From a bacterium (GTDB taxonomy: Bacteria > Acidobacteriota > Polarisedimenticolia > Polarisedimenticolales > Polarisedimenticolaceae), in contig JAAELQ010000232.1 of NCBI GenBank assembly GCA_024226515.1, positions 1 to 64,000 of the forward strand: a stretch of DNA of 64,000 nucleotides. Direction: 5' to 3'. Below the pieces are notes generated by a model. It had not been told where the DNA came from, made no database searches, and saw only the letters and a list, made by a program, of their open reading frames with translations. The first letter of the stretch is position 1; every line of letters begins with the position of its first letter. The translations under genes were made by a program, and so were the position numbers. Shown here one piece after another: positions 16,467-25,900 of this stretch.

Positions 16467-17335
16467 ATGCCCCGCCCGCTGCGACTCGATTTTCCCGGTG
16501 CACACTTTCATGTGACGGCACGTGGTGTTGAGCGCCGGCCGATCTACCTCGATTCGTCCACAAAACCATGTTCTTAAGAACTCTGGGAATTGCGTGCGAA
16601 CGCTATGGTGGGATCTGTCACGCCTTCTGCTTGATGGACAACCACTACCACGTTCTCATGGAAAGCTGCGAGGGACGCTTGTCCCGTTTGATGCAGCATC
16701 TCAACGGTACATACGGCCGTTGGTTCAACATCAAGAGAGACCGCTGTGGCCATCTGTTTCAGGGACGGTTCAAGTCTAGCCTGATCGATCGCGAGAGCTA
16801 CTTGATGGAGGTGACTCGATACATCGAGCTGAATCCGTGCCGAGCCGGCCTCGTTTCGCACCCTGGTGAGTGGCGCTGGAGCAGCTTCCGGGCCCGCATG
16901 GAGCAGGACTCCGCCGAACGGTGGTTCGAAGCACAACAGCTGTTGACGCGCTTTGGCTCGGGCGATGATGTGAGGCGACGATACGAGTCGTTCGTACTTG
17001 CGGGTCTTCAACGCAAAGAGATCGGAAGTCGATTGCGTCGCCAGTCTATCTTGGGCACTCCAGAGTTCGTCGCGCGACACGCCGTGCGTGCGAAAGATCG
17101 CAGCAAGATTCAGCGGGTTCCACGGATGCAGACGCAGGCGGCTCGACGCGCGCTAGAAGAGCTGGTTTCGAATGCTGCCATCGACCACCGCACGTTGGCG
17201 GCAAAAGCGGTTCTCGACCACGGACACTCGATGAGTGACGTCGCGCGCCGAATGAAGGTTCACCACACGACGATCGGGCGCTGGGTCGATGAAGAAGAAC
17301 AACGACGAAAGGGGTCAGACTGTGCATTGCAGTGA
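16467..17335 (+). pseudogene. REP-associated tyrosine transposase, interrupted by a -1 frame change
   Basis: A Y1 HUH transposase of ~289 residues when the two frames are joined. The family N terminus 'MPRPLRLDFPGAHFHVTARG' starts at 16467 and reads 'VERRPIYLDSSTKP' before stopping just after 16568. The rest continues in the -1 frame from about 16565. It includes the HUH motif 'MDNHYHVLME', the catalytic tyrosine in 'RESYLMEVTRYIELNP', and a C-terminal HTH ('MSDVARRMKVHHTTIGRWV'). The join falls on AAAA (16562-16565). One slip on AAA gives 'DSSTKTMFL', exactly the spacing of the family's D-x-x-D-R-x-x-F-L. So it is a one-base deletion, a sequencing error, or programmed -1 frameshifting as in some IS elements. 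The last codons and TGA stop lie inside REP copy 2. Confidence 0.85.
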
Positions 17336-17360
17336 AATGCACAATGCACAGTCTGACCCC
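17311..17360 (-). repeat. REP palindrome, copy 2 (inverted relative to copy 1)
   Basis: A perfect 19-bp inverted repeat with left arm 17311-17329, right arm 17342-17360 and a 12-nt loop. Read on the minus strand, the loop matches that of copy 1. It encodes the last residues of the transposase and directly abuts the TAG stop (17361-17363) of the next minus-strand gene. Confidence 0.95.
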
Positions 17361-19520
17361 CTAGTAGGCGGCCTCGTTGCGCGTCACGTGCGTGACGTGC
17401 AGCCGGACGTCCGTGAGACTCAGGGCGTCGTAGTCGAACGAGGGCGCGGTTCCCAGGTGGAACGTGGCTCCGGTCTGCTCTAGCGCGTCGTTTTCCGGCG
17501 TGATCGCGGGATCGACCAGGCCGGCCAGGTCCCCGCCGGCGGCCTGTCGCGGCCAGCCGACGGGAGGTTCCGGCAGTTGCCAGTTCGTCGCGGCGCCCGG
17601 GAGGAACACCTCCCACATCGTGAAGCGCGAGACACGGTTCGACTGCGTTCCCGGACAGACGTCGTAGGCCTGGGTCACGACCTGGTCCAGCGTCACGCGC
17701 GTGAGCTGGGCCGCCGGGTGTCCGCTGCCGGGCAGCGCGCCGAGCGTGAAGTCACGGCCGGCGCGCGACAGCGTGCGCACGGGGAAGAAGTCGTCGAACG
17801 TGACCGCGCCGCCGGTTCCGTCGTACGCCGTTCCCGAGCGCTCGACGACGGCGCTGGTGCCGCGCGCCGTGCCCGGAGGGATGCCGGGCTTCGCCGGATC
17901 GTTGTACAACGCGATCGCGGCGCCGATGTACTCGATGCCCGCGAAGTCGCCGGTGTCGCTGACGGTCGTCACGCCGTTGATCGCGAACGGCCCCGTCTGT
18001 CCCGCGGAGTCTCCGAGCCGGAAGCCGGAGAGGAACATGCGCCCGGTGCCGGGCGTGAGCCCGGGGTCGGACGAGCTGTCCCAGTCGCCGGCGCCGACGC
18101 AGAACACGTCGGAGTTGGCCGGGGCGTTGTCGATCGAGCAGTCGAGGTTCGCCGGCATCGATTGCGTGATCGGCACGTTCAACGTCGTGGGGCCGGGCAC
18201 GCTCGCCGTCTGGCTGACGGCGCCGATGCCGTTGAGCGTCAGGTTCGCCAACGCCTGGCTCAGGTCGCCCGAGGTCAACGCGCTGAGCGGCGCCGAGCCG
18301 CGCAGGGCGAGCAGTTGCCGGTCGCCGTAAGGCACCGGGGCAGACGTGTAGGGATGCTCGGGGAGGGACTGGATGCAGAACAGGATCTGCACCGCGCACT
18401 GCGCCGGCATGTAGATGCTGCCGGGAATCGCGATCTGGCCCGCGACGCCGCCCGCGTCGTAGCACTCGTCGTCGGCCAGCAGGTTGGACAGGCTGAAGTT
18501 GAACACGTCGTCGATCGACAGGTCCGGCAACGTGAAGGCCAGCTCGATGGGGTCGTTGGACGGCGCGGGGACGTTCGTGATGTCCCCTGTGAACTGTGCA
18601 CTGGGCAACGCCGGGTCGACGAGCTCCAGCGGCAACAGGACGTCGGCGGCGTCGACGGCGACCAGCGAGACGTAGCGTCGGCCGCCCGCAGCCGCGGTGA
18701 TCGTCTGCGGGCCGTCGAGGTTGGCGCCGAAGTCACGGAACTCGACGTAGCCGTCGGGGTCGGTCACCCCGGTGTTGTCCCCGTCCGGCGCGACGCCGGG
18801 AAAGGTCTCGAACAGGTCGAGCGACTCCGACTGCCCGAGCATTACGTTGGCGCCCAGCAGCGGCAGTCCCGCCTCGTCCACGACGCGCACGCGCAGGTTG
18901 CCGTCGGCAGGACAGCCGCCCGCGCCGCCGCCGGTCCCGGTCAGTGGGCCGACGACGTCCACGACCGGCGCCGCATTCAGCGCGACGCCCTCGGCGGTGA
19001 TGCCGATCGTCGCGGCAGCGGATGCCGACCCGGGCGGCGTGAGGACGGCGTGGTACGTCCCGTCGCTCTCGTCCACGGTGCCGCCGATCGTGCCCTGGTC
19101 GCTGGAGATCAACACTGCCGCGCCGGGCAGCGGATTGCCGAGCGAGTCGCGCAGGTCGACCAGCACCGCCGACTCGGCGCCGGTGTCAGCGGTGAGGCAC
19201 GCGCTGGTCGTCGTCACCGCGCTGGCGCGATCGACGTTGACCACCAGGAAGTACTCGACCACGGGAGCGCCCTGCGGCAGATCGAGACCGGTCCCGCCGG
19301 TCGTCGCGACGCGCGTCGACGCGGTGACCACCGCGGCCGGGTCGTCGGAGCCGAAGACGAGGTACGGCGTCTCGCCGCCCGACCACGTCAGCGCGAGCTC
19401 TCCCGGCGTCACGGCGTGATCGACACTCAGGGCGATGTCGTCCGCCGCAGCCGTGCCCATCGCGAGCGCGAGGCAAAACAAGGTGATTCCAGACCAGGTG
19501 ATTCGCGAACGTCTCGACAT
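17361..19520 (-). CDS. exported protein with invasin/Ig-like domain, function unknown
   Basis: A protein of 719 residues. A signal peptide ('LFCLALAMGTAAADD') is followed by an FN3-like domain (~27-105) containing 'EYFLVVNVDRAS'. Next comes a bacterial Ig-like domain (~108-180, 'LVDLRDSLGNPLPGAAVLIS'), and then 'LRVRVVDEAGLPLLGANVMLG', a carboxypeptidase-regulatory-like strand pattern. The C-terminal ~400 residues are unrecognised and contain several cysteines consistent with extracytoplasmic disulfides. The ATG is preceded by AGAGGG at good spacing. It is the next gene downstream of the DUF11 protein, after a 150-bp gap with a strong stem-loop, so it probably has its own promoter. A structural or adhesive role is inferred. 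Confidence 0.8.
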   Translation of the reverse strand: MSRRSRITWSGITLFCLALAMGTAAADDIALSVDHAVTPGELALTWSGGETPYLVFGSDDPAAVVTASTRVATTGGTGLDLPQGAPVVEYFLVVNVDRASAVTTTSACLTADTGAESAVLVDLRDSLGNPLPGAAVLISSDQGTIGGTVDESDGTYHAVLTPPGSASAAATIGITAEGVALNAAPVVDVVGPLTGTGGGAGGCPADGNLRVRVVDEAGLPLLGANVMLGQSESLDLFETFPGVAPDGDNTGVTDPDGYVEFRDFGANLDGPQTITAAAGGRRYVSLVAVDAADVLLPLELVDPALPSAQFTGDITNVPAPSNDPIELAFTLPDLSIDDVFNFSLSNLLADDECYDAGGVAGQIAIPGSIYMPAQCAVQILFCIQSLPEHPYTSAPVPYGDRQLLALRGSAPLSALTSGDLSQALANLTLNGIGAVSQTASVPGPTTLNVPITQSMPANLDCSIDNAPANSDVFCVGAGDWDSSSDPGLTPGTGRMFLSGFRLGDSAGQTGPFAINGVTTVSDTGDFAGIEYIGAAIALYNDPAKPGIPPGTARGTSAVVERSGTAYDGTGGAVTFDDFFPVRTLSRAGRDFTLGALPGSGHPAAQLTRVTLDQVVTQAYDVCPGTQSNRVSRFTMWEVFLPGAATNWQLPEPPVGWPRQAAGGDLAGLVDPAITPENDALEQTGATFHLGTAPSFDYDALSLTDVRLHVTHVTRNEAAY

Positions 19521-19634
19521 CGTGTTGACCCTCTCGTTTGTACCTCTCCACGTACGGCGACGCCGACCCGCGCGCTACCGAAAGTGGTTCGGCGGAGGTG
19601 CACTTCCCCCAAAAAGGCCCGATTCGTGCGGGGC

Positions 19635-19660
19635 GGGGGCCGGTCTGGCGACCGGCCCCC
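19635..19660 (-). terminator. GC-rich stem-loop after the DUF11 protein gene
   Basis: GGGGGCCGGTC (19635-19645) and GACCGGCCCCC (19650-19660) form a perfect 11-bp stem with a 4-nt loop, starting 11 bp past the stop of the gene at 19671. On the minus strand the nearest T run (TTTTT) comes ~20 nt later, so it is not a canonical intrinsic terminator. It may instead stabilise an mRNA 3' end. Confidence 0.5.
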
Positions 19661-19670
19661 TCGAGTCGGC

Positions 19671-22600
19671 TCAATCCAGCCCCTGGGCCAGCGTCAACGC
19701 GTCCAGCGTCGCAGCACCCACGGCCGGGCCGTCGAACGCCGGCGTGACGACCGCGGTACCGGTATCGATGATGTAGGCGCTCTGGTGCACCAGGTTGAAC
19801 AGCCCTCCCGTCGTGAACAGCAGCTGCGGCGTCGACGTGGAGAAACCGAACTCCGTCGGCGACAGGTACTCCAGGGCATCCAGCGTCTGCAGGCCCAGGG
19901 TCCCGCCGTTGAAAGCGAGCGTGATCGTGCCCGCGTCGTACTCGTAGATGTTCTGCTGGAACAGGAGGATCGCGCCGCCGGCATGCGTTGCGATCTGATC
20001 CACCGCGACCGAGAAGAAGATCTTCCCGTTGACTTCGTCCAGTGCGTCCAGCGTGTTGACGACGAGGCCGACGCCCTGCGCGGCGGGAGCGATGCCGCCC
20101 GTCGCGTCCGTGTACAGGTAGACGACGCCGGGAAGCAGCACGATCGTTCCGAGACCGTGGTTGACGACGGCCGGGGCCTCGACGGCGAAGTAGACGTCGC
20201 CGTTCGGTTGCACGTCCATCGCCACCAGGTTCGGGTAGTTCCCGAGGAACGAGGCGGCGGTGTCGACCGCCGTCCCGCCGACGGGAGACTTCAGCACCTC
20301 GGGCGGGTAGCGGTCCAGCCCGTCGAGGATCGCCGGGTACAGGATGGAGAAGTAATTCGACAGGCCGGTGTCGTCGTCGGTCGCCGAGTTGTCGGCCGGG
20401 AACAGCTCCTCCACACCCGCCGGAGGCTGCGCCGTCGCGGTGTTCGACAACCAGCCCATCGCCATCGGGTCGATGTCGCAAACCGCCGTGTAGGTCAGTA
20501 GACCCAGGGGCGCGATCGTGGCCGCGTCGACGATGTCGCCCGCCAACGGCCCCGCAGTACAGGACGAGCCGCCGCTCGCGGAGCAGGTCCAGGTGCAGCT
20601 CAGCACCGCGGGGAAGGGGTCGGCGACGACCGCACCGGTCACGCCGCTCGGTCCGCCGTTGGCCACGGTGATGTCGTACGTCAAGCTGCCGCCCGGCGCC
20701 GCCATCTTCACGTTGTCCGTCTTGGTCACCGTCAGGTCGACCTTGGGCGTCAGCGTCGTATTGTCCGTCTGGCTGTTGTCCAGGAGATCGATGTCGGTGA
20801 TGCCGGTGGCCGGGGCGGCCGTCGCGGTGTTGCTCAGGATCCCCGTCGCGAACGGATCGAGCGAGCAGTTCGCGTTGTACGTCAACGAGCCGCCGGCGCG
20901 GATGTTGACCGTGTCGGAGATGTTGCCGCCGACCGGGCCCGCCGTACAGGTCGACCCCGCCGTGGGCGTGCAGGTCCAGGTGCAGCTCAACGACGCCGGG
21001 AAGGTGTCGGAGACCGACGCCATCCACGCGTTGCTGCTTCCGGTGTTGGCCACCGTGATCACGTAGTCGATGGCGTCCTGCCCCGGCACCGCCTCGGTCC
21101 GGTTGTCGGTCTTGGTCACCTCCAGGTCGACCTGCGCGCAGCCGAGAAACTGCATCTCGGTAACCTGGATGCCCCACTCGCCGTCCTCGCCCTTCGGCGA
21201 CGGGCCGACGTCGCCCACCGCGCTGACGGCGACGAACTCCTGGAACGTCCAGAACGTGCACGGGTCGGACGGGTCGATCACGGTGGCGCTGTAGTCGCCC
21301 CAGCGGTTGCGCTCGTTATCCGGCGGGTCTCTCCGGTCGCGCCAGTAGTGGCCGTCGCCGACCTGCACGACGAACGGCGGTTCGAACGTGGTCACCGCGG
21401 CGGCCGTCTCGCCGACGGAGATGCACGCGCTGGCCGCGAGGTTCGGTCCGGAGCAGGTGTAGCCGATCACGACGTCGCCGAACGGGTTCACGGCGATCGA
21501 CGGTTCGTGGTAGTCCTCGTCCGAGTCCTCGATCAGCCCCGTCTGGATGACGGTGTTCGTCGATTCGTCGATCTCGTACCAGCGCAGCGCGGCGTTGGCG
21601 GCGCTGCCCAGCACGGAGTGCACGGCCCACAGGCTGTTGCCCTGCTCGAACACGTTGCTCACGAAGCGCGGTGCGACGTTCTCCAGCGTCGCCGTCGGAT
21701 CGAACGGGTGCGGCTGCCTCGCGGCCGGCGGCGCCGCGTGGCCCGGGTCGCCCGCGATCGCGACCGGCGCGGCCAGCAGCGTCGCGCCCGCGGCCCCGGC
21801 GCCGAGAATATCCGTGCGCAACAGCGCGCCGCCCGATGTGCCGAGCAGCGCGGCCCGCGCGTCGGAGCCGCCGAAGTCCAGCGCGGGTTGCCACGCGCCG
21901 TCGACCGCGACCAGCCCCGCCGGCGTCGCCTCGAATCGCGTCATGTTGGCGGCGTTCGGCGCGGGCTGCAGCAAGTCGATCTTCGGGATCGAATAGCACG
22001 ATTCGTTGCCCGGGCCGTTGAAGTCCTGCGTACACATGTAGAGCCCGTCGGCGTCGACGGCCAGCGTCTCGTAGTCGTGGAACTCCGCGCCGCCGACCAT
22101 GTCGGCGTCGAACAGGAACCCGTCCCAGTCGCCGGTCGGGTCGGAGGTGTCCGAGCGCCCGACGTAGATGTTGTTGTCGCCCGTCGCGGGGCTCGTGCGG
22201 TCCAGCGCCGACGCGAACCAGCGGTCCGTAGCGGTGTCGTAGACGATGCGCGGATCGAACGTGCCGTTGCTCCGGCAATCGGAGGTCACCGCGCAGGTAT
22301 CGCCGGAGACGCTACAGGTGCCCGCGTTGCAGATGTCGTTGAACGGTGGGATGGCCAGTCCCACCCGAGTGGTCCAGAAGCCGTCGAGGCTGCGCGTCAT
22401 CACCTCCGCACCCGTCGCCTTGTTGTAAACATCGAAGCGGCCGTTGATCAGCTCGACGACGTGGTTCGGACCCACGGCTCCCATCGTGTCCGGTGGAGTG
22501 AACCCGCTGTCTACGAAGAGCTGACTGCCCTGGAAGTTGAGTCCCAGGATCACGAGATCGGTCGCGACGTTGGGTGCGAGAGGCGGCGCCGTCTCGGCCG

Positions 22601-22835
22601 GCGCCAGGTCCTCGGGAATACTCGCCACCTCGATCGGCGGACCGTTGTAGTCGGGGTCGGGCGCCGGTGTCACCGGCGTCGACGGTGCCGGCGGTCGGGG
22701 CCGGGCCTGGAACTTCACCGGGCGCTGGTCGAAGGCGAGCACGCTCGCTCCGAGCGCCACGAGGACGACCACGACGATCAGGATCAACACTCGACCGAAC
22801 AGAAACCCACGGGAACCCAGCGTGCGCCGTTTCAT
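19671..22835 (-). CDS. exported protein with propeller-like region, two DUF11 domains and C-terminal repeats
   Basis: A protein of 1054 residues. The ATG follows GGGGGAA; a single N-terminal hydrophobic helix ('VLILIVVVVLVALGASVLAF') is an uncleaved anchor or signal peptide. Residues ~90-540 look like a sialidase/BNR-like beta-propeller ('WFASALDRTSPATGDNNIYVG', 'PSIAVNPFGDVVIGYTCSG'). Residues ~580-825 hold two DUF11 domains, each beginning 'VDLxVTKTDN' and ending in 'LSNTATAxP', the prokaryotic surface-protein repeat. Residues ~870-1054 are three ~58-residue repeats plus a fragment, homologous to the end of the protein at 12813-16070. A surface or extracellular role is likely; no enzyme motif was found. 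Confidence 0.85.
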   Translation of the reverse strand: MKRRTLGSRGFLFGRVLILIVVVVLVALGASVLAFDQRPVKFQARPRPPAPSTPVTPAPDPDYNGPPIEVASIPEDLAPAETAPPLAPNVATDLVILGLNFQGSQLFVDSGFTPPDTMGAVGPNHVVELINGRFDVYNKATGAEVMTRSLDGFWTTRVGLAIPPFNDICNAGTCSVSGDTCAVTSDCRSNGTFDPRIVYDTATDRWFASALDRTSPATGDNNIYVGRSDTSDPTGDWDGFLFDADMVGGAEFHDYETLAVDADGLYMCTQDFNGPGNESCYSIPKIDLLQPAPNAANMTRFEATPAGLVAVDGAWQPALDFGGSDARAALLGTSGGALLRTDILGAGAAGATLLAAPVAIAGDPGHAAPPAARQPHPFDPTATLENVAPRFVSNVFEQGNSLWAVHSVLGSAANAALRWYEIDESTNTVIQTGLIEDSDEDYHEPSIAVNPFGDVVIGYTCSGPNLAASACISVGETAAAVTTFEPPFVVQVGDGHYWRDRRDPPDNERNRWGDYSATVIDPSDPCTFWTFQEFVAVSAVGDVGPSPKGEDGEWGIQVTEMQFLGCAQVDLEVTKTDNRTEAVPGQDAIDYVITVANTGSSNAWMASVSDTFPASLSCTWTCTPTAGSTCTAGPVGGNISDTVNIRAGGSLTYNANCSLDPFATGILSNTATAAPATGITDIDLLDNSQTDNTTLTPKVDLTVTKTDNVKMAAPGGSLTYDITVANGGPSGVTGAVVADPFPAVLSCTWTCSASGGSSCTAGPLAGDIVDAATIAPLGLLTYTAVCDIDPMAMGWLSNTATAQPPAGVEELFPADNSATDDDTGLSNYFSILYPAILDGLDRYPPEVLKSPVGGTAVDTAASFLGNYPNLVAMDVQPNGDVYFAVEAPAVVNHGLGTIVLLPGVVYLYTDATGGIAPAAQGVGLVVNTLDALDEVNGKIFFSVAVDQIATHAGGAILLFQQNIYEYDAGTITLAFNGGTLGLQTLDALEYLSPTEFGFSTSTPQLLFTTGGLFNLVHQSAYIIDTGTAVVTPAFDGPAVGAATLDALTLAQGLD
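19674..20233 (-). repeat. C-terminal three-repeat domain, copy B
   Basis: Protein-level repeats with units starting 'LVAMDVQPNGDVYFAV', 'LDALDEVNGKIFFSV' and 'LDALEYLSPTEFGFST', ending with a partial 'LDALTLAQGLD'. Unit length (56-59 residues), internal glycine turn ('THAGGAILL') and 'IYEYD' strand match copy A in the PKD protein. Confidence 0.75.
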
Positions 22836-22880
22836 CGATCTTCCCCCTTTTCCGAACCGTTCGTGCGGACTCGCTCCACC

Positions 22881-22911
22881 TATCTAGCCATCGGTCGGAC
22901 GCGGGAGTCAA
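22881..22911 (-). promoter_or_regulatory. candidate promoter of the DUF11 protein gene
   Basis: On the minus strand, TTGACT (22911-22906) and TAGATA (22886-22881) are separated by 19 bp, ~45 bp upstream of the ATG. The -35 is strong, while the -10 match and spacing are poor. Confidence 0.4.
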
Positions 22912-22965
22912 CGGGACGATTCCGACCCCTTTTGGGACGGGCTTTTCGGGGCGATTTCGCGCGAG

Positions 22966-25900
22966 TCAGGGAGCCGGGCAGACCGCGCCGCTGCGCTCCG
23001 CGCCCGAGGAATCCAGGCCCAGCGAGCCGGCCCCGCAGGAGTTCTCGGCGCGCACCAGATAATGAAACACCTGGCCCGGCGCGGGAGCGTCTCCGTCCGC
23101 GGCGTACGAGTTCGAGCCGTCGTCCGACTCGATACAGAGCGTCGCGGACGTGAAGTCGGTGGCGGACCCGGAGCGCAGCACGTCGTAGACGGGAGCCTCC
23201 GTGCCGCCGAGCGCGGCCGGCGGCAACCAGTCCAGCGTCTGCTTGTCGGCGTGGACGAACAGACTCTCGACCTCGTCGGGAGCCGTCGAGCAACCGCCGT
23301 CGGCAACGAAGCTGTAGAGCTTGACGTCGTCGATGTTCCAGCCCGGGTAGGTGACCGAGCCGTCGGTCGTGCCCATCGTCCAGCGCAGCAGCACGGCCGG
23401 CTCGCCGTCGGCGACCGCGGAGATGTCGTAGAGCTGGGTCGACCAGTCGCTCTCGCTGAGCGCGCTGCCGGAGTGATCCCAGATCGTCGTCCAGCTCACG
23501 CCGTCGGCGCTGACCTGGAACGACGCGTGGTCGTAGCTGGAGCTTTCGACCCCCAACCAGCGCCGGAACTCGACCTGGGTCTGTGCCGCCGCCGACAGAT
23601 CGAACGGTTTACTGGTCAACGTCTCGAGCGCCATGTTGTTCGAGTAATCGCCGGACAGGTTGTAGCCGTACACGTTGTCGCCGGTCGCGCCCGATGTCGG
23701 GTCGAGGTCGTGCGTGCCACCGCCGGTCGGTTGTCCGAAGGCCCACTGGCCCTCGGTCGTCCAGCCGGGGTCGACGTCGAACGGCAGGTCGAAGATCACC
23801 TGCGGTCCGCCCTGGGTCACACTGACGGTCGCGATGTTGGAGCCGCCGCCCTCCGGCGCGATACCGCCGTCGTCGACTGCAAAGTCGAAGCTGTCCGCTG
23901 CGGTGTTGCCCGGCGTGGGCACGAACAGCACCTGGTTGCCGCCGCCCGCCAGCGTGTGCGGCACGCCGACGATCGAGCCGGCGCCGAGGTCCTCGAGGTA
24001 ACCGTCGGCCGGCAGCGTGACGATGGTCCAGGTGAGCGCGCCCGGGTCCTCGGGCAGGCCGTCGTCGGTTGCGTCGAGCGCGATCGTCACGGGCGTCCCC
24101 GTGTCGGTGTTGACCTCCTTCGAGATCGCGACCGGCGGACGGGGTCCGCAGGCTCCTTGTTCCGACAGGTCCGACGGGTAGAACACCGGCGGCAGCCCGC
24201 CTCCGTCGGAGAGGCCGGCGAGGGCGTCGGTCACGCCGATCTCGAGCCAGCTGAACGCGATCGTACCGTCGAAGAACAGCTCGATCTGGAACGTGTTGGC
24301 GTTGCTCGTGCTGTGTTCGACGACGCCCTGCCACGTCACCGCGACGCGGTCCGCCGTCTGCAGCCACGACACCGTGCCGGCGGAGCTCGGGTTCAGGTCG
24401 TCCCACAGCGCCGCCACGCGCGCCTGATCGAAGTGATCCTCGAGCGTCTCGGTGTAGTCGCTGTCGCCGGTGTCGAGCGTCACGTACCCGTTGGGGCTGA
24501 CGAAGACCTCGTCGTACGCCTGGCCGTAGAGCTGGACGCTCGCCCCGCCGCCGAGGACGAACGACGCCGGCGTGTCGTCGCCGAGGCCGAGGTCGGTGCC
24601 GCCGGTCGGATCCGTCGGTAGCCCGGTGATCGGCTCGACGCACGCCGAGTAGAAGTCGATCGAGCCGTTCGGCGTGAACGTCACGCGCAGCCCCTCGAGG
24701 TCGATGCCCGAGGCGAACAGCTCGGTGAAGTAGTTCGGCACGTCGGGCGTCGTGAAGGAGAAGCAGGTCCCGCCGTTGTCGTCGGTCGACACGTTGCCCG
24801 CCTCGTCGAGCGCCTCGACCGTGAAGAACCAGGTCGTGTTCTCGGTCAGTCCGGTCAGCGAGATCGACGGCGAAGCGCTCAGACTCCCGGCCGCCGCCGT
24901 TGCCGTCAACGCGTCGCACGACAGGCCGTAATGCACGACGCCGCTCGTCGGCTCGTCGGTAGCGAAAGTGATCTCGGCACCGATCGGAGTCACGTTCAAC
25001 GCCTGGACGTTGGTGATCAGCGGCGGCGAGCAGTCGATCGTCGCCTGCGCCGTCACCTGGACGTTCGTGTTGCCGAGGCCGTCGTCGGCATCGACGTAGG
25101 TCACGGTCAGCGTGTCGCCCTCGTTGATCTGCAGCACTCCGCTGCCGTCGATCTCGGAGACGGCGATCGTGCCCTCGAACAGCGCCGAGGCGCCGTGCGT
25201 CTCGGTCAGCGCCAGCGTCTTGAAGCCGCTCTCGGTGTCGGAGTCGACCGAGACGACGAGCTGCTCGACGACACCGTCGTCGGTGTTCAGTCCGCAGTCG
25301 AGCACGTCGATCTCGACGACGTCGCTGCAGGCGTAGTTGCCCCGATCCAGCGACACGCGACCGTCGTCGGGACACGCCGGATCGCCGATGCGCGCGAAGT
25401 AGACGTCCTGCTCGCCGTTGAACGTGGCGGCGAACGCCAGGTTGGCCCCGAAATCGTCCGAGATCATGTGGAAGTAGTCGCCCATCTTGTTCTGCTGCGG
25501 CCAGCCGAGGTGCGGGTCGAAGCCGGGCGTGAGGGCGACGTTCGGCGACCAGGTGACGCCGGCGTCCTCGGAGGACGAGTAGAACAGCTCGGACTGGTAG
25601 GCGCCGCCGGGATCGTTGCGTGTGTCGAGCCACACCGCGTCGATGCGGCCGTTTGGCGCGACGGACATTGTCCCGAACCACTGCCAGGCCGAGGTGCCCG
25701 GGTCGTCGTTGACGCGCACGGGGGCGCTCCACGTAACGCCGCCGTCCTCGCTACGCGAGAACATGACGTCCATCGGGTCCGCCCCCGAGGTGGGATCGAC
25801 CGAGGCCAGCATGTAGACGTTGCCGCGCGTCGGTCCGTCGGAGCGGTCGACGTCGACCCAGTTCTGTCCCAGCAGGCCCGCAGGGTTGGGCCCCGTACTG

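Larger units (their letters stand above)
16350..17360 (+). mobile_element. REP/RAYT element: transposase bracketed by inverted REP palindromes
   Basis: About 1 kb, comprising REP copy 1, a REP-associated tyrosine transposase (RAYT, IS200-like Y1 family) and REP copy 2. When the loops are compared, copy 2 is in the opposite orientation to copy 1. Flanking RAYT genes with the palindromes they recognise is the standard arrangement. A third, orphan copy lies at 51497-51546, which is the pattern expected when the RAYT disperses REPs in trans. Confidence 0.88.
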
